Source: a virus
Virus record (IMG/VR): IMGVR_UViG_3300020185_002777
Span: 1-47,939 of that record
Length of the DNA: 47,939 nucleotides
Strand: one strand, 5' to 3'
Positions 9,356 through 17,310 of this stretch are shown here, piece by piece. The notes beneath the pieces were generated by a model, which was not told where the DNA came from, did not search any database, and worked only from the letters and a program-made list of their open reading frames with translations. Each line of letters opens with the position of its first letter. The stretch's first letter is position 1. The position numbers were made by a program, and so were the translations under genes.

Positions 9356-10785
9356 GATTGATTCCTAAAGAATTCTATTTCGTTATCGCTATATTTAGTT
9401 AGCTCTGAGGCGTTAGAAATATCTCTGATAGGCACTAAACTTATTTCTCCTTTAGGTCTGCCATTTGCACCAAGTGTATGCCACTGTGGTATTTCAAGTA
9501 ACCTATCACGTAACAACTGCGCCCTGTCTAAAAATCCACTGGGTACCATTAGTTTTATTTCCAACCAATGATCATCGTCTTTTTGATCATGTTGATCCAT
9601 AATTATTTTACAATTTTCAATAAATCTATCTTCGTTACCTCTATATAAATCCATACTAGCAAAGTGGGCACTCATGTTAACACTGTTAATATATTGACTA
9701 GCTTCACGCCAGAACTTGGTACTACGAGAACCGTTAGTTGTTACAAGTATCCAATGTCCTTTGCTTTTTAAATACTTTAATATTTCCATAAATTTTGGAT
9801 GCATAGTAGGCTCGCCGCCACCGAAGTTCCATCTGATAGGCTGACCGTTACTCCAATTATCAGAAAGCATATCAATTGTGTTAATAACTTTTTCAAAGTC
9901 ATGAAACTGTTCTGTATTACTATGCACTGCAGGCCAGCAATAGTCACAACTATAGTTACAACGACGACCTAGATCCCATAATATTTGGTAGGGTATTGAA
10001 AAGTTCATTTCCATTGCGACACCTTCTTGTATTGGTGCGGTTGTATAATTTTGCGCTCTTACAGTACCAGCGTGACCGTTTGCTGTTACGTCTAACATCT
10101 TGAGATGTTCATCTGTTTTAGCTTTACTTAATATCACATCTGCGCCACACCCACAACTGTTAAACGGACAAGTTACATATTCTTCAGGTATGTCTATACC
10201 TTCAGTAACATTTCCTAATAGCCCCCAAGTGGATGATATATCCTCTAGTGTACTGGTCCATTTCCAATTGTCTGGATCCTTACTCCATTCTTTGTACCAA
10301 AAATTATTACTATCGCCAATTTTCTTTACAAAAAATTCATCCTCAAGTCGTGCAATCTCTGCCATTAATTTAATTTGCTGTTCACTATTTTCCCAATTAG
10401 TTTTGGGCATTGGCCATCCAGCTTCAGTATTTTTATTAAGCCAATCTTTACGCTCTTCGCTGCCATCGGCGCCAATTATACTTTCTCTGTACTTTTTCCA
10501 TAGTTCAGTTACGTCCTCAGGAAATGCCTTGTCTGTAAATTCAGTTACTCTTTGCGTATGTATTTTACTATATTGATTTGCGCTTGCGCAGTTGCCGTTC
10601 CATATATTGCCGTCATAATCAATATACAATCCTCTTATACCAGCACTACACTTCCAGCCTTTCCATTTGTTTTGTTCTCTAGCAATAGTTTCGTCCACAC
10701 TCATGCGAATAAACTTGCCTGTACTATCATACATGCGAAGTTGCTTGTTATCTAGAGGAATGACTGGATTATTTATTATTGCCAT
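9352..10785 (-). CDS. radical SAM protein with SPASM-like module placed before the core
   Basis: This 477-aa protein has its radical SAM core in the C-terminal half: Cys276, Cys280 and Cys283 (GRRCNYSCDYCW) with GGGEPT at 322-327. Before it lies a cysteine module with Cys46, Cys66, Cys206, Cys211 and Cys213. The segments around these (WKGWKCSAGI..DYDGN..GNC and CPFNSCGCGADVILSK) match those at the C-terminal end of the 12461-13462 radical SAM protein, with the same Cys spacings. The auxiliary domain therefore appears permuted to the front and carries a ~115-residue insertion. This is the first gene after the promoter at 10812-10840, with AAGGAAAC upstream of its ATG. The substrate is unknown. 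Confidence 0.9.
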   Translation of the reverse strand: MAIINNPVIPLDNKQLRMYDSTGKFIRMSVDETIAREQNKWKGWKCSAGIRGLYIDYDGNIWNGNCASANQYSKIHTQRVTEFTDKAFPEDVTELWKKYRESIIGADGSEERKDWLNKNTEAGWPMPKTNWENSEQQIKLMAEIARLEDEFFVKKIGDSNNFWYKEWSKDPDNWKWTSTLEDISSTWGLLGNVTEGIDIPEEYVTCPFNSCGCGADVILSKAKTDEHLKMLDVTANGHAGTVRAQNYTTAPIQEGVAMEMNFSIPYQILWDLGRRCNYSCDYCWPAVHSNTEQFHDFEKVINTIDMLSDNWSNGQPIRWNFGGGEPTMHPKFMEILKYLKSKGHWILVTTNGSRSTKFWREASQYINSVNMSAHFASMDLYRGNEDRFIENCKIIMDQHDQKDDDHWLEIKLMVPSGFLDRAQLLRDRLLEIPQWHTLGANGRPKGEISLVPIRDISNASELTKYSDNEIEFFRNQS

Positions 10786-10811
10786 TATTGTTGGTTTCCT
10801 TATTTGATTCT

Positions 10812-10840
10812 ATTGTACTCTATATTTGGGTAGATGTCAA
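10812..10840 (-). promoter_or_regulatory. sigma70-type promoter for the radical SAM operon
   Basis: On the minus strand TTGACA (10840-10835) is followed after exactly 17 bases by TACAAT (10817-10812). It lies in the 77-nt gap upstream of the 9352-10785 gene. A host-type promoter points to expression before the gp55-dependent late genes on the same strand. Confidence 0.75.
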
Positions 10841-10862
10841 TTAATAAAATAATTATTAGGTG

Positions 10863-11810
10863 CTACCTGTTTGACATATGATCAATAATTTGGCTTGCCA
10901 AAACATTGTGTGCATGGTCATCTAGATGTCCAAGTCTGCCTTTGGGCCAGATATATTTGTCATTATAATATTTGTATGAATACCATTGCTTAAACGGAAC
11001 AGGTCTTTCATCAATAACCCATTTAACTCTTGTGGGGTCGTTACGATAAAATTCAAACAAGCGTGATTTTTCCATCTGCTGTCCATATGTTAAGAAAAAG
11101 TCAGTATGTTCTTTTTCAGTAAACTTGTCAGAAAAATCGTGATAAGAGTCTTTTGGTTGGTTGTATTTTAACTGCATTTCCTTATAACCTGCTAATTTTT
11201 CAATGATAGAATCGTTTTCAATATCATAATGAAAATTTACTGCATGAGCACCACGAATTTTGATAATTTCGTTAGCGCATCTATATACTTCCAAAAAATC
11301 TAATATCTTAATTTCTTCTTGAGCATAGTATTCATTATGTGCATTGGCCACTGCCATTATGCTTGGGTTTTTTGAATTTGATTTTTTTAAAAAATAATGC
11401 TGTTTGTTAATATCTTGTCGATGCTTTTCTGTCAAGTCACTAAATTTATCAGCTAATACTTTTAGTGTACTGGAATATTGGGATTCCATTACTGTAATGG
11501 TATGAATTGATGAATAGTGAAAGTTTGAATACGGGTCTGTATTTCTAGGTAATACCCACAACTTGCGGTCCAAGTAAGTCCAAGATAACAGGCATATGTC
11601 TCCAGGCTCTACAAATTCAATTACATCTTGTAATATTTGTCGATTACTGTTACCACATCTTGCTGCAATCTTAAACTCTTTTTGATATAGTTTAGCTACA
11701 TGGTTTCCAAAATTTAATTCCATATTGGTTGGATGATGTATAATTCCACTGCCTGCTATCTCAGCGCCAAAGGCGTGACTGCATCCAAAATTTACAACTC
11801 TATTATACAT
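10863..11810 (-). CDS. SGNH/GDSL-type hydrolase-like protein
   Basis: This 315-aa protein begins with FGCSHAFG (residues 8-15), a variant of block I (GDSxxxG) of SGNH hydrolases that keeps the nucleophile Ser11 and Gly15. GNSN (53-56) fits the oxyanion Gly/Asn blocks. Near the C-terminus LDDHAHN (296-302) offers the Asp/His pair of block V. Known members of the fold remove acyl or acetyl groups from sugars, lipids or peptidoglycan. Beside methyltransferase, radical SAM and glycosyltransferase genes, an esterase or acetyltransferase acting on a glycan is plausible. It lies one base after the methyltransferase gene and has a weak ribosome binding site. Confidence 0.75.
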   Translation of the reverse strand: MYNRVVNFGCSHAFGAEIAGSGIIHHPTNMELNFGNHVAKLYQKEFKIAARCGNSNRQILQDVIEFVEPGDICLLSWTYLDRKLWVLPRNTDPYSNFHYSSIHTITVMESQYSSTLKVLADKFSDLTEKHRQDINKQHYFLKKSNSKNPSIMAVANAHNEYYAQEEIKILDFLEVYRCANEIIKIRGAHAVNFHYDIENDSIIEKLAGYKEMQLKYNQPKDSYHDFSDKFTEKEHTDFFLTYGQQMEKSRLFEFYRNDPTRVKWVIDERPVPFKQWYSYKYYNDKYIWPKGRLGHLDDHAHNVLASQIIDHMSNR

Positions 11811-11811
11811 A

Positions 11812-12429
11812 CTAATTTCTTTCGATTATTACCCTAACCACACCAAAAAACGGATCACGTTGTACTGTATTCTGATACACTGTGTCTACATCTTGGTCAA
11901 TTTTTCTGTTATTTATCTCCGCTAGGTACCAGTATAATTGGTCATCTTTAAGACGGTTGTATATTTCCTGTCGTGTGTCTTCTTTCTGTCCATGCCAAAA
12001 ATATTCCACATTGCCATATTGTTGCCAAGTTTCAATATTTTTCCACTCGTCAATAGGCTGATTTTCATTAAAACTAATCCACATTTTGTTGCACTTGGAT
12101 AATGCACGTTCTAGATTTTCATGTATGTTTCCAAAATGTAAACTGTTTACTGCGACCCCATAATTAAATTTCGCTAGGTTAGCAAACTCTTCATCATCCA
12201 CATATGCAAATGTGTCCGCTTCCAGTGTTCGGTCTACGCCATGTATATTGGGATAAAATAGCTTTAGGTTGTTTTCACCACAGCCGATATCTAGAATAGT
12301 ATCATCACAACTTTCAATAAAGTTATACAAACTTGTATTCATAAAGTATGGCATGTAATCTCCACGCCGACTAGTAAATTGTAGTTGTCTAATATAAAAC
12401 TGCCAAGTTTCATTATAATGTTTGATCAT
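11812..12429 (-). CDS. class I SAM-dependent methyltransferase
   Basis: The product is 205 aa from ATG 12429. Motif I is ILDIGCGENN (residues 45-54), the glycine-rich SAM-binding loop of Rossmann-fold methyltransferases. GVDRT (64-68) would be the acidic strand-2 position. The rest is short for the family, so it is probably a minimal catalytic domain. An upstream GTG at 12453 keeps the frame open, but it has no ribosome binding site, whereas AGAAGAAA precedes the ATG. It sits between the radical SAM gene at 12461-13462 and the SGNH-like gene. The target is unknown. Confidence 0.8.
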   Translation of the reverse strand: MIKHYNETWQFYIRQLQFTSRRGDYMPYFMNTSLYNFIESCDDTILDIGCGENNLKLFYPNIHGVDRTLEADTFAYVDDEEFANLAKFNYGVAVNSLHFGNIHENLERALSKCNKMWISFNENQPIDEWKNIETWQQYGNVEYFWHGQKEDTRQEIYNRLKDDQLYWYLAEINNRKIDQDVDTVYQNTVQRDPFFGVVRVIIERN

Positions 12430-12460
12430 TGTTTTTCTTCTTTTACATGACACTGATGAA

Positions 12461-13462
12461 TTAGTCTTCTACCACTTCATATCTATTTTTAGGCAATATT
12501 TTTTTACTCATAATATCAAAGTTACAATGGCACATACTTTTTGTACACATTACAGGCTTAGTTGGCCATTTGATATTCTTTGGTAACTTCATATTACCAA
12601 GAGTTCCGCCCACTCTACACCAGCCAATCATTACACTGCCATCAAAGTCTACTACAATCTGTTCTATACCACTCCAACACAACCAACCTTTCCAGTTATT
12701 TGTCTTATCATTAATAAAACGATGTGCACTACTATTTTCACTTAAATTATTAACATCATCATGCATTTGCATACTGCCACGATATATAGGCCAAGACTTA
12801 GTGTGTTCTATATTACTTGCTAGATCATGCCATTGTCTATCAATGTATTCTATTTGTGCATCAGTATAAGTATAAAGTGTTTCGCCAAAATCTATAATTA
12901 ACGGTTGCAAAGCAAGGCTAATATTAGGAGTACTAATAACAGTTTCTGCAAGGTCTTGGCAGACTGGCCATATTTCCGGATCATAATGCATCATTATGTT
13001 TACGTGTGTACGACATTGTTCACTCATAATCTTAACTACGTTAAGAAAATGCTCTGCATCACCCTCTTCTGGGTGAAAGCTTAAACAAACATGATCGAAT
13101 TTCTCTTTGTTTTTTTCCCACCACCGTAAGGTACGACTTCCATTACTGATAAATCCAATGTCGTGTCCAATGGATTTAATATATTCAGCGCACTTAATAA
13201 AATCTTTCCACAAGGTTACTTCTCCTCCAGTAAATTCGAAATATACTTTACGAGATGAATAATGTTCTACTGTAGCATCAATAAATTCCTGAATAATTTC
13301 AAAATCATTCCATCCAAAACTACCATCATTTAGTATACTAGGACAATATGAACAAGTGAAGTTACACATATTGCCCAAATTCCAATTTACAACTACCCAT
13401 TCTTTGCACTCAGCATGGTGATGGTCTAGTCTATTATAAAAGTCCTGTGGTCCTAAGGGCAT
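12461..13462 (-). CDS. radical SAM protein with C-terminal SPASM-like module
   Basis: This 333-aa protein has the radical SAM core at the N-terminus: Cys33, Cys37 and Cys40 (GNMCNFTCSYCP) and TGGEVT at 78-83. The C-terminal module has Cys262, Cys282, Cys306, Cys311 and Cys313, the usual place for a SPASM-type auxiliary iron-sulfur domain. SPASM enzymes often modify peptides, but also sugars and other small molecules. The start follows the stop of a 59-aa gene directly (TAAATG), with AAGGTG as ribosome binding site, so the two are co-translated. The cysteine pattern of the auxiliary module recurs, in permuted order, in the protein at 9352-10785. Confidence 0.9.
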   Translation of the reverse strand: MPLGPQDFYNRLDHHHAECKEWVVVNWNLGNMCNFTCSYCPSILNDGSFGWNDFEIIQEFIDATVEHYSSRKVYFEFTGGEVTLWKDFIKCAEYIKSIGHDIGFISNGSRTLRWWEKNKEKFDHVCLSFHPEEGDAEHFLNVVKIMSEQCRTHVNIMMHYDPEIWPVCQDLAETVISTPNISLALQPLIIDFGETLYTYTDAQIEYIDRQWHDLASNIEHTKSWPIYRGSMQMHDDVNNLSENSSAHRFINDKTNNWKGWLCWSGIEQIVVDFDGSVMIGWCRVGGTLGNMKLPKNIKWPTKPVMCTKSMCHCNFDIMSKKILPKNRYEVVED

Positions 13463-13642
13463 TTATACACCTTTATCCATTTTATTATTCATTTGTTCTT
13501 CCAAACGTTTTACCGATTGTAATATTTCCCATAGTTTCCAATCCATAGTCTTTGCTAATTCTAGAATTTCAGCATTAAATTCTTTGTTACTTTCTTGAAC
13601 CTCATCTACAGGTGCATCCAAAAGTCTTATTTTTTTAACCAT
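13463..13642 (-). CDS. 59-aa helical protein directly upstream of a radical SAM gene
   Basis: The small ORF starts at ATG 13642 with a strong AGGAGG six bases upstream; its TAA abuts the ATG of the radical SAM/SPASM-like gene. The product starts MVKKIRLLDAPVDEVQ and continues as a charged, probably helical segment with two Trp (KTMDWKLWEILQ, residues 32-43). It has no Cys and no membrane segment. It may be a small structural partner. A peptide substrate of the neighbouring enzyme is a weaker alternative suggested only by position. Coding is well supported by the ribosome binding site and spacing. Confidence 0.7.
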   Translation of the reverse strand: MVKKIRLLDAPVDEVQESNKEFNAEILELAKTMDWKLWEILQSVKRLEEQMNNKMDKGV

Positions 13643-13664
13643 AATTACCTCCTAAGTTATATTT

Positions 13665-14621
13665 TTATCTATCCCAACCGGTTGATTTTTCTGTTGCTAA
13701 TGGATTTGGAACTCTTTTAGGATTAGTATAAACTAATTTAAAAAAGTTTGACATTTCTACAGTTGGATCACATATTTCCATTCCCAACATATCTACTAAT
13801 TTATCACCCACTTCTAATGACGCATCATACAGTAAGTCATTGTCAACTTCAGAATTATCAGACAAAAATTGTGGATATACCGTATCATAAAAATAAGACT
13901 TGAACCAATCATAATCACTAATACTTTCAGTGATAAAGGTTTCATCAAAGTTAACATTGTAACAGCCCAATCTCGCTCCATATATTGCCCATAAACCATT
14001 TTCTATGTCTGCGCCGACATTGCACCAGGTAAGTAACCTATGATAGTTCTTTGGCCAAACTTTAGTTTTAAATTTAGAAGGTTCGATAATTTTACCTTCA
14101 TCTAATGACATCTTAACACCTTCACGGAATCCACTACGAAATGCTTGAAATGGGGATCCACTATTGAATATCATTGAATAAGTATTATTCATTTGTTTAT
14201 AGTCTAAATCCCAACAAAAGTCAAGTTTTTTAGTTTCATTGTCTGCATTCTCATGAGTCTTCATATCTAACACAAGTTGTACAGGCCAACATTTAATACC
14301 ACCATTACCATATACTAATCCATTAGTTAAATTCTTTGCTCCCCAAGATATTACACTTTTACTTAAATCAACATTAGTAGGAAAATCTAATACAAGATCA
14401 AAGAACTTTTTGTCAACAATGTTATCACCATCAATAGTTATAAACCTGTCTGAGTTACTAGCACGGGCGCATGCCTTGTGAGCATTATCAAATCCCTTGA
14501 CCCCATCAATTCGTTTTGCTTGTGGATATTTTTCTAATAAATCTGCGTAATGCTCTTCTTTGTTTGGTTCATCATAACTAAGATAAAATATATCCAAGTC
14601 TTTTATAATAATGGTAGTCAT
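13665..14621 (-). CDS. GT-A-like glycosyltransferase-type protein
   Basis: This 318-aa protein carries FITIDGDNIVD (residues 60-70), whose DGD resembles the DxD metal/nucleotide-sugar motif of GT-A glycosyltransferases. It follows an N-terminal beta-alpha region opening IFYLSYDEPN. This N-terminal pattern occurs in proteins of other T4-like marine phages. It probably transfers a sugar to a glycan, a protein or modified DNA; the acceptor is unknown. Its ATG overlaps the upstream stop by four bases. Confidence 0.7.
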   Translation of the reverse strand: MTTIIIKDLDIFYLSYDEPNKEEHYADLLEKYPQAKRIDGVKGFDNAHKACARASNSDRFITIDGDNIVDKKFFDLVLDFPTNVDLSKSVISWGAKNLTNGLVYGNGGIKCWPVQLVLDMKTHENADNETKKLDFCWDLDYKQMNNTYSMIFNSGSPFQAFRSGFREGVKMSLDEGKIIEPSKFKTKVWPKNYHRLLTWCNVGADIENGLWAIYGARLGCYNVNFDETFITESISDYDWFKSYFYDTVYPQFLSDNSEVDNDLLYDASLEVGDKLVDMLGMEICDPTVEMSNFFKLVYTNPKRVPNPLATEKSTGWDR

Positions 14622-15190
14622 GTCACTCTTTTATCCTCTATTGAATAAGTTTCTAATATTTCTTCAGTTATATACATACTTATATCATTATATTTATGTA
14701 TGTAGTTAATTGTATATTTTTCACCAGAAATTAACTTTTCATAATTTAAATTCAGAATATCAATTATAAAATCTGGTTCATCAAGTAGCGTAATGTAGAA
14801 ATTTTGATTTAACTTAGCAAGCAATGTCGTTTCTACTAACATGTTTTTAGTTAGTTGAAATGAAATTCCACTATCTATAATATCAATCACGATTGTTGGG
14901 TTATCGCGTAGTTCTAATTTTTGTATATTATTTTTTATAGATATACCGCGTTTTTTATCTTTTTTAACAATATAGTAACTTAGAGTATCTTTTTTGTAAA
15001 TGACATGAAAATCATCAATTTTCTGTGTGCCATCTAATAACATACTAATATCAGAAATTTTGAAGTGTGCATATGTAGTATTGCTATCTTTTAGTATAGC
15101 GTTTTCGAATGATTTAATTTCACCATTGTCACCAAAATAAACTATTTTGTAATCATCCGAATCCGTTAAAGTTTTTATACACTCAAACAT
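14618..15190 (-). CDS. unknown protein in the glycosyltransferase operon
   Basis: This 190-aa acidic, beta-rich soluble protein has no motif I recognise, no Cys cluster and no membrane segment. The ATG has GAGGATG upstream. It overlaps the glycosyltransferase-like gene on each side (16 nt and 4 nt), so it is translated with them and may assist them. Confidence 0.8.
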   Translation of the reverse strand: MFECIKTLTDSDDYKIVYFGDNGEIKSFENAILKDSNTTYAHFKISDISMLLDGTQKIDDFHVIYKKDTLSYYIVKKDKKRGISIKNNIQKLELRDNPTIVIDIIDSGISFQLTKNMLVETTLLAKLNQNFYITLLDEPDFIIDILNLNYEKLISGEKYTINYIHKYNDISMYITEEILETYSIEDKRVT

Positions 15191-16032
15191 AATACATCCT
15201 CATATTTTTCAATAATCGTATCTGTAAGCCAATCCTTTTCAGTATAATGGAATGGTAATAATATTTCTTGGTTATTAACAAAAATTTTTAAATCATCTGT
15301 TACATAACTTGGTAGTGTTTTATTCCAAGTAGATGATATACTTTTATTTGGTATATCCTGTATATGGCTTTTCATATGTATAAATTGAGGAACAACAGTG
15401 TTAGTGGCAATAGAACTATTTAATGGGAACAACTTTGCAGCAAGAGAGAATGCAACATCAGCACTTATCCAATCTTGTCCTTCATCTTTCAAAAATACAG
15501 AATAATAATAATCCCAATTTTCCATAATATCTTGTACTAATCTAAAATATTGAAATGATTTTTTAGATTTATTAAAGTAGGTGAAATTACTATATATGTC
15601 AGGTAGTTCACAATTTGTAAACTTTTTACGATAGTAATCACTTGTTACTGGTTTATCTCTAAATGTTCTAGCATTAGAACACAAACATACATCATAATCA
15701 TCTAGAATGTCCCACCAATGGTCAACTGATGCCGTAAATAACTGATCCGAATCAAGTATAATAGTTTGATCGAATGGCGACATATGAACGTACTTCCATT
15801 TATTTTCTATTTTCCATTTCGAAGATACAGCATTATCGGTCCAGGGTATATCAATGATGTAGTCGAATATATCCGCATGCTTTTGTTCTAATTTATCGCT
15901 GGTCCTACCATCAACACATAGGCAAACCGAATTTTCTTGCTGTGTAATTTTTATACTAAGTGCCAATGCATATGCCAATCGCAGATGGTCAACGTCTGAA
16001 TTTTGAGCAATTATAATATAACCTCTACTCAT
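15175..16032 (-). CDS. glycosyltransferase-like protein (GT-A fold, DSD motif)
   Basis: This 285-aa protein starts with a beta strand and helix (GYIIIAQNSDVDHLRLAYAL) and has SPFDQTIILDSDQLF (residues 85-99), where Asp94-Ser-Asp96 is in the DxD position. It resembles nucleotide-sugar transferases of the glycogenin/GT8 type in overall layout. It is a diverged paralogue of the next gene (16029-16889), which carries SPYDETLVIDCDYF at the same place. The ATG has CGGAG upstream and overlaps the upstream stop (ATGA). Acceptor and sugar are unknown. Confidence 0.7.
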   Translation of the reverse strand: MSRGYIIIAQNSDVDHLRLAYALALSIKITQQENSVCLCVDGRTSDKLEQKHADIFDYIIDIPWTDNAVSSKWKIENKWKYVHMSPFDQTIILDSDQLFTASVDHWWDILDDYDVCLCSNARTFRDKPVTSDYYRKKFTNCELPDIYSNFTYFNKSKKSFQYFRLVQDIMENWDYYYSVFLKDEGQDWISADVAFSLAAKLFPLNSSIATNTVVPQFIHMKSHIQDIPNKSISSTWNKTLPSYVTDDLKIFVNNQEILLPFHYTEKDWLTDTIIEKYEDVLCLSV

Positions 16033-16889
16033 AGACTAACTCCGTATTCAAAGAATTTATCTATATTTTTTACAATACTACTCTTGTTCATAATATGCAA
16101 ATCAGTATTTTGAAGCCTAACCATACTAGTATATTTTTTATTCATCGTAGTCAGCATTAAAATATTAGTAGGACTATCAATTCTAAATATTCTGTCAGTG
16201 TCAAAACTATTCATTAGGCAATGTATGGGCAATCTTGGAACGATATCGTCATTCCCATTTGTGATAATATGAAGTGCAATCGAAAACGTATGGTCATTGC
16301 GATACAGTTTTGTATTACACAAATATCTAATATAATACCATTGCCAATTATTTTTTATAATATCTACCATACTGAATAGCATAGAAGTGAATTCACTCTT
16401 TTTAAAATAAAGTAATGTTGCCCAATACATATCAATACTAGTGTTGGATATTTTAGTTACATTAGATAGTTTATTATTACAAATATCAGAGTAGTTTTTA
16501 GTAATCATAAAATCATTTTTACTGCCCCACACACGGTCCAATTCATTTGTCATGACAAAATAATCACAATCAATTACTAGAGTTTCATCATATGGTGATA
16601 AGTCATATACATTGCCTCGGTTAGTATTGATGAATTTGGCGGCGCGTTTGTCCCTATGTGTATCATAGTAGGTACGCATAGTAGAATCAGCGGGAACTGG
16701 TATGGTTATAACTCTATCAAAATATGCATTGACCAATTCTTCATTGCCTGACAATGATTCAACATCGGTAACTAAGCATATTTCATCAAATCCAGACAAG
16801 TTTCTTCTGACATAGCCTGCACTCGCGCATGCTATCTTAATGTAATCAATATACTCATTATTATGAGAAAATATTATTATACCATTCAT
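16029..16889 (-). CDS. glycosyltransferase-like protein (GT-A fold, DCD motif)
   Basis: This 286-aa protein has the layout of its neighbour: an N-terminal beta-alpha unit (GIIIFSHNNEYIDYIKIA) and SPYDETLVIDCDYFV at residues 98-112, with Asp107-Cys-Asp109 as the likely metal/nucleotide-sugar motif. Its ATG shares one base with the stop of the preceding 114-aa gene (TAATG). The pair looks like an old tandem duplication. A role in building a host-surface or virion glycan is inference. Confidence 0.68.
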   Translation of the reverse strand: MNGIIIFSHNNEYIDYIKIACASAGYVRRNLSGFDEICLVTDVESLSGNEELVNAYFDRVITIPVPADSTMRTYYDTHRDKRAAKFINTNRGNVYDLSPYDETLVIDCDYFVMTNELDRVWGSKNDFMITKNYSDICNNKLSNVTKISNTSIDMYWATLLYFKKSEFTSMLFSMVDIIKNNWQWYYIRYLCNTKLYRNDHTFSIALHIITNGNDDIVPRLPIHCLMNSFDTDRIFRIDSPTNILMLTTMNKKYTSMVRLQNTDLHIMNKSSIVKNIDKFFEYGVSL

Positions 16890-17233
16890 TATATTTCTAA
16901 TGCTATTTCAATTTTGGAAGAACTACGTAATTGCTCATATTGAATATAAAAATCATTTACAACTTCAAAGTATTTGTTAGATATAGTTTCTAATAATTTA
17001 GGAATGTCATTTATCTTAATCGGTAAATTATTTCTATCAAGAATAACAATTGTTGTCTTATTTTGTTGTACAGCATAATTCAAGAACCCAATAAGTTCTT
17101 GAGTTATATCAAATGATCCGCCATTTTCATGATGTATTAGTGCGCTTGATGCTTTATCTTGCATAACCTTTTTATTAAGACTGAAGGTGCGCATTGTATT
17201 TCTGTAAGATAGTATATCTTTTAAATCTTCCAT
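16889..17233 (-). CDS. unknown 114-aa protein, first gene of the glycosyltransferase operon
   Basis: This is a soluble, helix-rich 114-aa protein. The central part TIVILDRNNLPIKINDIP (residues 60-77) predicts a beta strand followed by a conserved-looking turn. I recall similar short proteins in T4-like marine phages but no function. It is the first gene after the promoter at 17266-17294 and is coupled to the glycosyltransferase-like gene after it. Confidence 0.8.
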   Translation of the reverse strand: MEDLKDILSYRNTMRTFSLNKKVMQDKASSALIHHENGGSFDITQELIGFLNYAVQQNKTTIVILDRNNLPIKINDIPKLLETISNKYFEVVNDFYIQYEQLRSSSKIEIALEI

Positions 17234-17265
17234 TGCCGTAATTCCATTATATTGATATTATTATT

Positions 17266-17294
17266 ATAATATCATAATAAGTTTAAAATGTCAA
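17266..17294 (-). promoter_or_regulatory. sigma70-type promoter for the glycosyltransferase operon
   Basis: On the minus strand TTGACA (17294-17289) is followed after 17 bases by TATTAT (17271-17266), in the 77-nt gap between the last virion gene and the 114-aa gene. It would let the accessory block be transcribed early even though it lies downstream of late genes on the same strand. Confidence 0.7.
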
Positions 17295-17310
17295 GATAAA
17301 TTTAAAATAA

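Noticed and set aside
12430-12453. GTG start for the methyltransferase
   Set aside because: No ribosome binding site before it; the ATG at 12429 has AGAAGAAA and leaves motif I intact.
13643-13664. TAAAAATA-like late promoter before the 59-aa gene
   Set aside because: Imperfect match in AT-rich DNA directly next to the ribosome binding site, leaving almost no room for a leader.
1-17233. Reading the radical SAM/glycosyltransferase block as an anti-phage defence island
   Set aside because: No nuclease, toxin or sensor genes are present and the flanking genes are phage structural genes; a modification pathway fits better.
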